DNA from: SFWF01 sp045591645
GTDB lineage: Bacteria; Bacillota; Clostridia; Oscillospirales; Acutalibacteraceae
DNA length: 36,516 nucleotides
Direction of reading: 5' to 3'
NCBI GenBank assembly: GCA_045591645.1
Contig: JAZNTG010000033.1
Span: forward strand, 1-36,516
Shown: positions 23,206 to 31,666 of the stretch, one piece after another
How the letters are laid out: each line of letters opens with the position of its first letter
How positions within the stretch are numbered: the stretch's first letter is position 1
Translations under genes and position numbers: made by a program
Notes under the pieces: generated by a model
Seen by the model: only the letters and a program-made list of their open reading frames with translations
Databases searched by the model: none
Told to the model about the DNA's origin: nothing

Positions 23206-24529
23206 CTACTCTTTCTCCTAACAAATCATATTCCAGACAGTCATTTATCTGTACAAATACATAGTCGCCTATAACAAGCGGTCTATCCGAGGTGAAGAAT
23301 ACCTTTCCGTCTATCTCGGGAGCGTCGGCTGTGCTTCTTCCGAAGTAGCACTTTATATAATCATCCCATCCCTCGATAAGCACCTCTGTGACAGAGTCGA
23401 TCTTTTCTTCATTCTTCTCGGCAGCGATGGTGAGCTGATCCTCCATTATGAGTTCCATTCGGTGCTGTTTTGTCTGCTCATCTACCTGATCGTCGAACAA
23501 TGCCGCCGCAGTATCTTCTTCGGCGGAATATGCAAAACAGCCAAGGCGGTCGAAACGCATATCCTTTACAAACTGATGCAACTCTGTGAACTGTTGGTCA
23601 GTCTCGCCAGGGAAACCAGTTATAAGTGTTGTACGAAGGGTTATTTCGGGAATCTTGCTTCTTATTTTATTTATAAGAGCTTCTAGGCTGTCCTTATCAC
23701 CCTTGCGGTTCATTCTCTTTAATATCTCGCCGTTTGCGTGCTGAATGGGGATATCGAGATATTTGACCAGTTTTTCTTCACTTGCAATAGTATCGAGCAA
23801 CTCATCAGTTATCTTGTCGGGATATGTATAAAGCGTCCTTATCCAATGAAGCTTTTCAATCTTACAAAGCTCAGAAAGCAGCTCGGACAGTTTTGATTCT
23901 CCATAGATATCCACACCGTAGGCTGTGGTATCCTGAGCTACTACTATAAGCTCTGTAACACCGCCCTCTGCCAGCTCCTTTGCCTCTTTTACAATATCCT
24001 CTATCCTGCGCGAGCGAAGTCTTCCTCTGATTTTCGGTATGGCGCAGTATGTGCAGCAGTTATCGCAACCGTCGGATATCTTTATGTATGCCGTAAAGGG
24101 CATACCTCCAAGAATTCTTTCTGCATTCAGATCAAGATCCTCTTTCGGTCCGTAGGAATTCTCCATATTACCCTCAATAGCGTTACGTGTCAGCTCGGCA
24201 ATTTTAGAGTTGCTGCCGATTCCAACAACCATATCTACCTCGGGTATCTCCTCGGTTATATCGTCCTTGTATCTCTCTGCAAGACAACCCGTAACGATAA
24301 GTGCTTTAAGTTTGCCTTCGTTTTTATAGGCGGCGCATTCAAGGATGTTTTCAATCGCTTCACGCTTTGCATCCTCTATAAAGCCGCAGGTGTTGATTAT
24401 TATTGCATCAGCCTCTGCCTCTTCTGCCGACAGCTCAAAGCCGTCCTTTAAAAGGGCGGCAAGCATCATCTCGGCATCTACCTGATTTTTCGGACAACCG
24501 AGTGATACCACGCTAACCTTATATGCCAT
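23189..24529 (-). CDS. rimO: Ribosomal protein S12 methylthiotransferase RimO
   Basis: A 446-residue radical-SAM enzyme that methylthiolates an aspartate of ribosomal protein S12. The N-terminal UPF0004 domain has the three cluster cysteines in VSLGCPKNQVDAE, NTCGFIEDAK and VTGCLAERY. The radical-SAM motif is CDNCCTYCAIPKIRG, and a C-terminal TRAM domain begins near residue 375. SLGCPKN and the length favour RimO over MiaB. The ATG lies 2 bases after recX, whose last codons hold its GAGGA site. Confidence 0.96.
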   Translation of the reverse strand: MAYKVSVVSLGCPKNQVDAEMMLAALLKDGFELSAEEAEADAIIINTCGFIEDAKREAIENILECAAYKNEGKLKALIVTGCLAERYKDDITEEIPEVDMVVGIGSNSKIAELTRNAIEGNMENSYGPKEDLDLNAERILGGMPFTAYIKISDGCDNCCTYCAIPKIRGRLRSRRIEDIVKEAKELAEGGVTELIVVAQDTTAYGVDIYGESKLSELLSELCKIEKLHWIRTLYTYPDKITDELLDTIASEEKLVKYLDIPIQHANGEILKRMNRKGDKDSLEALINKIRSKIPEITLRTTLITGFPGETDQQFTELHQFVKDMRFDRLGCFAYSAEEDTAAALFDDQVDEQTKQHRMELIMEDQLTIAAEKNEEKIDSVTEVLIEGWDDYIKCYFGRSTADAPEIDGKVFFTSDRPLVIGDYVFVQINDCLEYDLLGERVDESAQ

Positions 24530-24531
24530 TA

Positions 24532-25146
24532 TTAGTCCTCACTGTATAGTATTTCTTCACTGTATTCTTTTAAAGCAGACTTAACATCCGAGTAAGAGAA
24601 GCCGCGTCTTATAAGTGCGGCAAACACCTTTTTTACCGACTCCTCATCACCGAGCTTGCTCGCATATTTATGCTCTAAAAGGTGTTTGATCTTTTCTACT
24701 TCATCGCCCTCGGTATTGGATAATTCATGAGCAATGTCACGCGGAATTCCGCGGCTTATGAGCTTATATTCAGTTTCCCTTTTTGATATGCCGCTACTAT
24801 TCAAATATTCAGCCATACGGGCGGCATATGCCTCGTCGTTTATAAGCCCAAGCTCCTTCATTCTGTCAACAGCATCCCTGCTTGCTGTTTCTGAAAAGCC
24901 GCCACGGATAAGCTTATCCAAAAGGGCTTTTTCACTGTGATCGCTTCTGGATAAATACCAAAGCGCCCTAGATTTAGCTCTTTTAAAGTCGGAAAGATAT
25001 ATTAAATGCTCTAAATCATCAATATCAGAGCCAACCTTGATATTTTCGATGATCACAAGCTCGCTGTCAAGCAAAGCTTCACTGCCGTCATCAAAAATGA
25101 CCGCAGTGAGAGCCTTTTTGCACTGTTTTAAAGCAGTAACTTTCAT
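24532..25146 (-). CDS. recX: RecA regulator RecX
   Basis: A 204-residue helical protein of the RecX family, which modulates RecA filaments. The repeated three-helix units are visible (SDHSEKALLDKLIRGGFSE; LGLINDEAYAARMAEYL; SKRETEYKLISRGIP; the last ending near ALIRRGFSYSDVKSAL). An N-terminal extension of about 60 residues is typical of Firmicutes. Its ATG shares its A with the recA stop (TAATG), so it is translated in step with recA. Confidence 0.95.
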   Translation of the reverse strand: MKVTALKQCKKALTAVIFDDGSEALLDSELVIIENIKVGSDIDDLEHLIYLSDFKRAKSRALWYLSRSDHSEKALLDKLIRGGFSETASRDAVDRMKELGLINDEAYAARMAEYLNSSGISKRETEYKLISRGIPRDIAHELSNTEGDEVEKIKHLLEHKYASKLGDEESVKKVFAALIRRGFSYSDVKSALKEYSEEILYSED

Positions 25147-26240
25147 TAATCGTCAACCGCAATATCAATATTTACCTTACGGCGTTTGGGCGCCCCATCC
25201 GTAGCAGGTACCGCTACAGGTGCAACCGACTTTTCTTCTGTCTTTTCCTCGGCTGTGGCGGTCATTGCAGCCACTATCTTTGCCTCTATCTCGTTTGCGA
25301 GCTCCGGATTTTGCTCAAAAAGAGCCTTCGTGTTATCTCGCCCCTGAGCCAGTCTCATATCGCCGTAATAGAACCACGCACCCGAACGCTTGAGCACATC
25401 GAACTTGACACCGAGGTCTACTATCTCACCAGTACGGGAAATTCCCTTTCCGTACATAACATCAAATTCAGCCTCTCGAAATGGAGGAGCAACCTTATTC
25501 TTAACTATTTTTGCGCGTGTTCTTGAGCCTATCATCTCGCCATTTACCTTGATGGTCTCAATTCTTCGAACATCAATGCGTACAGAAGCGTAGAACTTAA
25601 GCGCGCGGCCGCCTGTGGTGGTCTCGCTGCTGCCGTAGATAACACCTATCTTATCGCGGAGCTGATTTATGAATATTGCTACGCAGTTTGACTTGGAAAT
25701 AGCACCTGCAAGCTTTCTGAGCGACTGTGACATAAGTCGTGCGTGAAGACCCACATGGCTGTCACCCATCTCACCCTCCATTTCAGCCTTGGGAACAAGG
25801 GCTGCAACCGAGTCGATTACTACAACATCAATAGCTCCTGAGCGTACGAGCGCTTCGGTAATCTCCAGAGCCTGCTCACCTGTATCGGGCTGAGAAACGA
25901 GCAGAGAGTCAATGTCAACACCGAGGTTCTGTGAATATACAGGATCAAGCGCGTGCTCTACGTCGATAAACGCTGCTGTACCGCCTGCCTTCTGTGCTTC
26001 GGCAATAACGTGAAGCGCAAGGGTGGTCTTACCTGATGATTCGGGTCCGTATATCTCGACGATTCGTCCTCTCGGAACACCGCCGATGCCAAGCGCAAGA
26101 TCAAGAGAGACCGAGCCAGTTTTTATATGCTCTACCGCCATTCCGTTGTTTTCTCCAAGGCGCATAACCGCACCCTGTCCAAACTGCTTTTCGATTTGTG
26201 CGAGCGCCGTCGCTAATGCTTTGCTCTTATCTTCTGACAT
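25146..26240 (-). CDS. recA: Recombinase RecA
   Basis: A 364-residue recombinase for homologous repair and SOS activation. Walker A is GPESSGKTT, Walker B VVVIDSVAAL; the conserved NQLRDKIGV and TTTGGRALKFYASVR are present, with a variable acidic C-terminus. I chose ATG 26240 since AAGGTGG lies 8 bases upstream and contains the in-frame GTG at 26252. It sits 34 bases after prmC; a TATAAT overlapping the prmC stop (26279-26274) could give an internal promoter, but no LexA-box-like palindrome is visible in this gap. Confidence 0.99.
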   Translation of the reverse strand: MSEDKSKALATALAQIEKQFGQGAVMRLGENNGMAVEHIKTGSVSLDLALGIGGVPRGRIVEIYGPESSGKTTLALHVIAEAQKAGGTAAFIDVEHALDPVYSQNLGVDIDSLLVSQPDTGEQALEITEALVRSGAIDVVVIDSVAALVPKAEMEGEMGDSHVGLHARLMSQSLRKLAGAISKSNCVAIFINQLRDKIGVIYGSSETTTGGRALKFYASVRIDVRRIETIKVNGEMIGSRTRAKIVKNKVAPPFREAEFDVMYGKGISRTGEIVDLGVKFDVLKRSGAWFYYGDMRLAQGRDNTKALFEQNPELANEIEAKIVAAMTATAEEKTEEKSVAPVAVPATDGAPKRRKVNIDIAVDD

Positions 26241-26274
26241 TGAAATTACCACCTTTTTTAATTCTTTGTCTTAA

Positions 26275-27102
26275 TTATATATTTTTTGCTGTCCCAAAAA
26301 CTACTCTGTGCACACCGCAAAGGTCTTTCTTTATTGTTATTTTGGAAAAGCCTTCTTGCTTCATTATATCTGCAACCTGCTCAGCTTCGCCTATTCCTAC
26401 TTCATATGCAAGAACGCCGTTTTTGTTTAAAGCCGATTTCCAAAGCCTTGTTATTGTGCGATAAAAGTACAGTCCGTCCTCACCGCCGAAGAGCGCGGTT
26501 TCTGGTTCTTTTTTGACATCTTCAGACAAGGATTTCATATCTTCTGCCGTAATGTACGGTGGGTTGCTTATAATAAGGTCATACTCTCCGAACGACCTTT
26601 CACAGACATCGGCTAATACGGCTTTTACATTTTCAGTGCCGTTATGCTTTATATTCTTTTCTAAATAAGAAAATGCTTTTTCGTATTTTTCAACGCAGGT
26701 GACCGAGGCGTTTGGAAAGTCTGTGGCGATGCTGATACCGATACAGCCGCTTCCCGCGCAAAGGTCGGCGACAACGGCGTCGGGTTTGTATTTCAACAGC
26801 TCAATCGCCGCTTCAACAAGAGTCTCAGTATCCTGACGTGGGATAAGCACGCCCTCGCCCACGAAAAATTCTCCCTTGTAAAACCACCATTTGCCGAGAA
26901 TATATTGAAGCGGTATATTTTCGCTTCGCTTTTTGAGGATATCCGAAAGTTCGGTTTCATCTACCGTTTTATCGGTAATCATAAGTCTGCCGATATCCTC
27001 GCCCACAAGATGGGAAACAATGAGCTTTGCTTCATTTTCAGCTTCGTCGGTGATTCTTTTCAAAACCTCCGCCGAACGCTTTAATGCTTCTTTTACCGTC
27101 AT
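26275..27102 (-). CDS. prmC: Peptide chain release factor N5-glutamine methyltransferase
   Basis: A 275-residue SAM-dependent enzyme that methylates the GGQ glutamine of release factors. The N-terminal helical domain (MTVKEALKRSAEVL) binds the factor; the Rossmann domain has VADLCAGSGCIGISIA and the catalytic ISNPPYI. I chose ATG 27102, which lies one base after the DUF1385 stop and begins as the family does; an in-frame ATG at 27123 and other upstream starts are possible but overlap the neighbour. In many Firmicutes prmC follows the DUF1385 gene, as here. Confidence 0.95.
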   Translation of the reverse strand: MTVKEALKRSAEVLKRITDEAENEAKLIVSHLVGEDIGRLMITDKTVDETELSDILKKRSENIPLQYILGKWWFYKGEFFVGEGVLIPRQDTETLVEAAIELLKYKPDAVVADLCAGSGCIGISIATDFPNASVTCVEKYEKAFSYLEKNIKHNGTENVKAVLADVCERSFGEYDLIISNPPYITAEDMKSLSEDVKKEPETALFGGEDGLYFYRTITRLWKSALNKNGVLAYEVGIGEAEQVADIMKQEGFSKITIKKDLCGVHRVVFGTAKNI

Positions 27103-27103
27103 A

Positions 27104-28048
27104 TTACCAGCAGTCCGACTCATTATTCCCGGGAATGACCTCATTCATTGCAGCTATTGCGACCTCTATCATAGAGTCATCGGGCTCTTTTACCGTTATT
27201 CTCTGTATCCAGAGTCCGGGTGCTGCCACTATGCGGGTAAATATGTTATCGTGACGTCCGCATATCTTAATAAGCTCATAGCCGAGTCCACAGGTAAGCG
27301 GAATAAGGCACAGCTTTATAATGGTTCTAAGCCACAAAACACCTCTGAGCCACGGCAGTATCGCATCTAAGATCAAGGTAAGAAAAATACTTACTATAAG
27401 AATAAGTATCATAAAAGAAGTACCGCATCTCGGGTGAAATCTTTTCTGACGTCTCACGTTTTCAACCGTCAGCTCCTCTCCTGCCTCATAGCAGAAGATA
27501 GTCTTATGCTCTGCACCGTGAAAGCTGAACACACGCTTAATATCCTTCATTGCAGATACGGCTATCATATAGCATAGGAATATCGCTATTCTGAGAATTC
27601 CCTCAAACACCGCCTGTACAGGAGAAAGCACTCCTCCGATAAGATAGTTTATACCCTTGAAGGCAAGTGACGGAAGATAAATAAAAAGTCCTATACAAAG
27701 TATGACTGCAAGTACAGTGGCAACTATCATAATGCCTGTCATCAGCTTACTGTTGTCCTTTTTTTCACGCTTACCGTCTTCTTCGATCTCGTCAAGATAG
27801 CCCGACTTATCAGCAGATTCCATCATAGCTTTGTAGCCTACTATCATAGACTCAACAAAATTCACAACTCCGCGGACTATGGGAAGTCTGAAAAACGCCG
27901 ATCTGTCCTTGATGGACTTTACATTCATTTCGCTTACATCTATACTGCCATCCTTCATACGGACAGCCATAACGGTCCTTTCGGGGCCCTTCATCATAAT
28001 GCCCTCAATCAGCGCCTGACCACCGATGCTCGTCTTTTTACAGCTCAT
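27104..28048 (-). CDS. DUF1385 (YqhQ-like) membrane protein
   Basis: A 314-residue membrane protein. The family start is SIGGQALIEGIMMKGPE, then VRGVVNFVESMIVGYKAM; about four hydrophobic segments follow, with the conserved FHGAEHKTIFCYEAGEEL and RFHPRCGTSFM between them. The HGAEH and RCGTSF motifs suggest a metal or active site, but the function of the family is not established. Its ATG overlaps the end of the histidine kinase gene by 11 bases; the GGGAG ribosome-binding site lies in the kinase's last codons. Confidence 0.92.
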   Translation of the reverse strand: MSCKKTSIGGQALIEGIMMKGPERTVMAVRMKDGSIDVSEMNVKSIKDRSAFFRLPIVRGVVNFVESMIVGYKAMMESADKSGYLDEIEEDGKREKKDNSKLMTGIMIVATVLAVILCIGLFIYLPSLAFKGINYLIGGVLSPVQAVFEGILRIAIFLCYMIAVSAMKDIKRVFSFHGAEHKTIFCYEAGEELTVENVRRQKRFHPRCGTSFMILILIVSIFLTLILDAILPWLRGVLWLRTIIKLCLIPLTCGLGYELIKICGRHDNIFTRIVAAPGLWIQRITVKEPDDSMIEVAIAAMNEVIPGNNESDCW

Positions 28049-29477
28049 CTAAATCTCCCTTACTATCAATTTCTTCCTCAAAAATCGGTAATACGACCGT
28101 AACCGTCGTTCCTATGCCCTCGGTACTGTCGACCAGCAAAAATCCGTTATGCTGCTTCATAATTTCATCGGCAACTGCAAGACCGATACCGGAGCCTCTG
28201 ACTGTTTTATTCGCTTTATAAAATTTTTCCTTAACTCGGTCAAGGTCAGCTGCAGCAATTCCCACACCTGTATCACTTATCGCGACCTGAACACAGCCCT
28301 CTTCAAGGCTTGTTTTTATAAGGATCTGTCCGTCAGGCTGGTTATACTTCAGAGCGTTATCGATAACATTGACAAACACCTGCTTTATTCGGTTGAAGTC
28401 ACCTTTGCACACGATCGCTTCGGGAAGCGGGATATAGAGCAGTTCTACGCCCTGCTTTTTGGCAAGTTCAACATACATTTCAGCCGATTCTCGAATAGCG
28501 CGTCTTAAATCAAAGGTTTCTACATTAAGCGAAAGCCTTCCAGACTGCATCCTTGAAAAATCAAGCAGCTCTTCGACAAGTGAGTTCAGTCTCTCCGATT
28601 CGGTCAACACAACATCTAGTCCTTTTTTTACTGTGCCCTCATCATAACCTATAGACATTTTTGCCGTTTCGGCCCAACCGCGGATAGCTGTAAGGGGCGT
28701 ACGAAGCTCGTGAGATACAGAAGAAATAAACTCGTTTTTCATATTCTCCGCAGCCTGCAGCTCGCTTGCCATATAGTTAATAGAATCGCAAAGCTCACCT
28801 ATTTCATTATTGGATTTCATTTCAATTCTCGAATTGAAATCTCCCATAGCTATTTTTCTTGAAATATTACTTACATCACGGATAGGACGAACTATAGATT
28901 TTATAAAATATACTCCCGAAAATCCTGTTACAATCAGAATAAAAAGTCCTCCGACAACAGCCATAACACAAGTAAAGAGAATATGTCTGTTGACATCTGT
29001 GAGCGACACTACCCAACGTACAGCTCCGTTCGAGGCGGCTTCCCCACCGTCAAGAAGAACCGTCTGACACAAAATATTTTCACCTACTGCACTTTCCCCT
29101 ACCCAATAAGCCCCATCACCGTTTGCAATTGCAGCTTTATAATCGGGCATAGTAGTTTCGTCAGGTATAAATCCGGTTGTAGAAAACAACACCTTTCCCT
29201 CATTGTCAAGAATCTGAACCTCAAGCTTATCCTTGTGCTGGAACTCTTCACAATACTGTCTTGCAGTTGCCTGATAATCAGCTGCAGGACAGTTGGCAAG
29301 CGGTGTTACAAAGGCTTGACCGTATTCTTCTGCAATCATCTGTGTTCTTGAAAGATAATAAGAACGGATAAAAACGCAGAATAGAATTTCGAGGACAACT
29401 ATTACGAGCAGCATTACGAGAAACACATTAAGTATCCATTTCCACGCAACGCTTTTGAATTTTACTTCAAACTCCAT
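28038..29477 (-). CDS. Sensor histidine kinase
   Basis: A 479-residue membrane kinase. Membrane helices at about 14-36 and 167-192 flank an extracytoplasmic sensor domain of about 130 residues. A HAMP linker follows (about 192-245), then HisKA with the phospho-acceptor His256 in SSVSHELRTPLTAI, and the HATPase with N-box NVIDNALKY, DTGVGIA and GSGIGLAVA. The layout is that of PhoR/WalK-like kinases. ATG 29477 follows AGGTGAGGACAAA. It lies 57 bases after the response regulator gene and is its evident partner. The signal is unknown. Confidence 0.95.
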   Translation of the reverse strand: MEFEVKFKSVAWKWILNVFLVMLLVIVVLEILFCVFIRSYYLSRTQMIAEEYGQAFVTPLANCPAADYQATARQYCEEFQHKDKLEVQILDNEGKVLFSTTGFIPDETTMPDYKAAIANGDGAYWVGESAVGENILCQTVLLDGGEAASNGAVRWVVSLTDVNRHILFTCVMAVVGGLFILIVTGFSGVYFIKSIVRPIRDVSNISRKIAMGDFNSRIEMKSNNEIGELCDSINYMASELQAAENMKNEFISSVSHELRTPLTAIRGWAETAKMSIGYDEGTVKKGLDVVLTESERLNSLVEELLDFSRMQSGRLSLNVETFDLRRAIRESAEMYVELAKKQGVELLYIPLPEAIVCKGDFNRIKQVFVNVIDNALKYNQPDGQILIKTSLEEGCVQVAISDTGVGIAAADLDRVKEKFYKANKTVRGSGIGLAVADEIMKQHNGFLLVDSTEGIGTTVTVVLPIFEEEIDSKGDLDEL

Positions 29478-29534
29478 TTTGTCCTCACCTGCCTTTGTTA
29501 AAATACTCGTTAATTTATCCTAAGATTTGAAAAT

Positions 29535-30236
29535 TTAATCTCCGCTGTTCCACTTATAACCCATTCCCCAAACAGTTACAAGATGCTTGGGTGACGAGGG
29601 TTCGTCCTCTATCTTCATACGGAGTCTTCTGATGTTTACATCAACTATCTTTTCCTCGCCGAAATATCCGCTGCCCCATACCTTATTAAGTATATCGGTA
29701 CGGTCCAGAGCGGTATCGGGATTAGTGAAAAAGTATTCTATGATCTGAAACTCAACCTGAGTAAGCTCGATATTCTCTCCCCTCTTCATAAGGGTGTGAC
29801 GACGAAGATTGAGTGTGAAATCACCGATCTTTATCTCATTAGAGGTCTTTGTTGAAGTGTTATTGTTCATACCCACTCTTCTGTAAAGAGAGTCTACACG
29901 CGCAAGCAGCTCGGTAGGACTGAAGGGCTTGGTAATATAATCGTCAGCACCCATCATAAGACCGCTTATCTTATCCATTTCCTGAGTGCGGGCAGTCAGC
30001 ATAATTATACCGAGGGTCTCTGTACGCTTTCTAAGCTCCTTACAGAGGGTAAATCCGTCCATACCGGGCATTGAGATATCAAGAAGTGCAATATCAAAAT
30101 CAGGCTGGCTGTCAAAAATTTGAAGAGCTTCTTCGCCCGAGCCCGCCTCTACGGTTGAATATCCGACCCGTTTAAGATTTATCGCTTCAAATTCGCGTAT
30201 TGCCTCTTCGTCTTCAACTATAAGGATTTTTTTCAT
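29535..30236 (-). CDS. OmpR/PhoB-family response regulator
   Basis: A 233-residue two-domain regulator. The receiver domain has the acidic pair in IVEDEEA, phospho-acceptor Asp53 in LLDISMPGMDG, the threonine in MLTART and the lysine in ITKPFSP. The C-terminal winged helix (about 135-230) includes LTQVEFQIIEYFF and VDVNIRRLRMKI. It is 12 bases after the lipoprotein gene and partners the kinase downstream. ATG 30236 follows AAGGAGAATAACTT. Confidence 0.96.
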   Translation of the reverse strand: MKKILIVEDEEAIREFEAINLKRVGYSTVEAGSGEEALQIFDSQPDFDIALLDISMPGMDGFTLCKELRKRTETLGIIMLTARTQEMDKISGLMMGADDYITKPFSPTELLARVDSLYRRVGMNNNTSTKTSNEIKIGDFTLNLRRHTLMKRGENIELTQVEFQIIEYFFTNPDTALDRTDILNKVWGSGYFGEEKIVDVNIRRLRMKIEDEPSSPKHLVTVWGMGYKWNSGD

Positions 30237-30248
30237 AAGTTATTCTCC

Positions 30249-31562
30249 TTACTGAATAATATAGAAGTTTTCCAAAATCGTTTCTACCGTTATACCAAGC
30301 TCGTTATTTTCGGTGACCTTTGTGAGATATATCATTCCGTTAACATTTCTGAGCTGTTCATAACCCGTATTATCAAACTTACCGCTGTCAATATCGCTCT
30401 GGGTCGTAGCTACTATTCTGAATACCTCATTTCCCTGCATATCGGTAGCAGGATCGTAGCTATAGAATATGCGCTGTCTTGAATCGACCTTTCTCGCAAG
30501 ATGTATCGAATTCATCCATTTGTCGGAAACAGTAAGATAATATCCGTCTGTATAATTCATAAATGTGTTCTCTATAACGTTCAGGGCTGCCCCGTCAAAA
30601 TTACACCATGAGGTGACATAGACCTTATCCGTTTCAGACATAAGCGCAGTCGAAGCCAGCAGGCTCATTATCGGTATTTCAAGCGTACCGTCCGCGTTTA
30701 TATCCTTGGTATACACCGCAGAAGGACGGTAGGTCAGGCGCGTTTCGGCCAGAGCGGTGTCATATGTGCTGCGAAGTATATTGTCCTTGAACCAGACAAT
30801 CTCGGTAAGAGTTCCCGTTCCCTTGATAGCGTCAATATATAATGCCTTTCTGCCGTCAGCAAGCTTTGATACTATCGGGGCTGAATAACTTGTTACTCCT
30901 CCGTCAAGAAATGCAGAGCCTATCTCTGTTATACCTGCTTCGCTGAGAGCCAGCATTTTGACTTCAGAGGTCTTATCCGTAGTATTAAGATCAATAACTA
31001 TAAGCTCATCCTTATTATCGTCATTTAAACTGTCACAGAGAAAATTGGTATACTTCTCAAGCACACGTTGATTCAGCGCCTTACCGTCATAGGTATAAAC
31101 ACCCACCTGCTTATCTACCGTACCGTATATCATCCAACCAACAATTATTTCGGGAATACTGTCGGCATTGAGGTCACAGAAGGTTATCTTTTCGATCCCG
31201 CTTCCAACCACCTTTACATCGGAGCGGCTCACCCATTCGCCCATTTCATAATCGATAACATTAAGATGCATCGAGACCGTACCGTTGGTATTAAGGCTGT
31301 ACAGCGCAAGTGCCTCATCTACGCCGTCAGCATCAATATCCATAAAAGAAAACGCCGAACGGTAATCACCTGCTATCGGATACTTTAATGTAATGTTGTT
31401 TCCGACCGCTGCTTCAAGCGCCTGCTGTATTGGGTAAATATCTCCGTCCTGCTTAGGTGGTGACAGAAGGTTATCGATATTCATATCGAGCGAGTTGCAG
31501 GATGAAAAGGTAAATGCCATAATCACCGTACAAATGATCACGGCAATTCTTTTAAAGTTCAT
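30249..31562 (-). CDS. Lipoprotein with FG-GAP/VCBS-like beta-propeller repeats
   Basis: A 437-residue exported protein. The signal peptide ends in a lipobox-like FSSC (Cys22). The mature part contains repeated Asp-rich loops of the FG-GAP/VCBS type, DIDADGVDEALALY, DLNADSIPEIIVGW, LNDDNKDELIVIDL and DINADGTLEIPI, which bind calcium in beta-propellers. It is the first gene of an operon with a two-component system, so it may present or sense a signal for the kinase at the membrane surface; this is inference from position. ATG 31562 follows GGAGGTGTCGAT. Confidence 0.88.
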   Translation of the reverse strand: MNFKRIAVIICTVIMAFTFSSCNSLDMNIDNLLSPPKQDGDIYPIQQALEAAVGNNITLKYPIAGDYRSAFSFMDIDADGVDEALALYSLNTNGTVSMHLNVIDYEMGEWVSRSDVKVVGSGIEKITFCDLNADSIPEIIVGWMIYGTVDKQVGVYTYDGKALNQRVLEKYTNFLCDSLNDDNKDELIVIDLNTTDKTSEVKMLALSEAGITEIGSAFLDGGVTSYSAPIVSKLADGRKALYIDAIKGTGTLTEIVWFKDNILRSTYDTALAETRLTYRPSAVYTKDINADGTLEIPIMSLLASTALMSETDKVYVTSWCNFDGAALNVIENTFMNYTDGYYLTVSDKWMNSIHLARKVDSRQRIFYSYDPATDMQGNEVFRIVATTQSDIDSGKFDNTGYEQLRNVNGMIYLTKVTENNELGITVETILENFYIIQ

Positions 31563-31592
31563 ATCGACACCTCCACATAATTAATCATTGTA

Positions 31593-31598
31593 ATTATA
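31593..31598 (-). promoter_or_regulatory. Possible -10 box for the lipoprotein-TCS operon
   Basis: TATAAT on the minus strand about 31 bases upstream of the ATG; the sequence 17 bases before it (TTTATT) is a poor -35. Confidence 0.45.
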
Positions 31599-31638
31599 TC
31601 ATAAATTTATTAAAAAATAAAGTGTTTTTAAAAAGAAA

Positions 31639-31660
31639 AAAGGACTCTTTCGAGTCCTTT
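31639..31660 (-). terminator. Intrinsic terminator of the pgk-tpiA-gpmI operon
   Basis: AAAGGACTC (31660-31652 in minus reading) pairs with GAGTCCTTT around a four-base loop, followed by TTTCTTTTT on the minus strand. Confidence 0.9.
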
Positions 31661-31666
31661 TCATTG

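Noticed and set aside
26241..26330. LexA/SOS box before recA
   Set aside because: No GAAC-N4-GTTC-like palindrome is present in the gap or the end of prmC; only a TATAAT with a poor -35.
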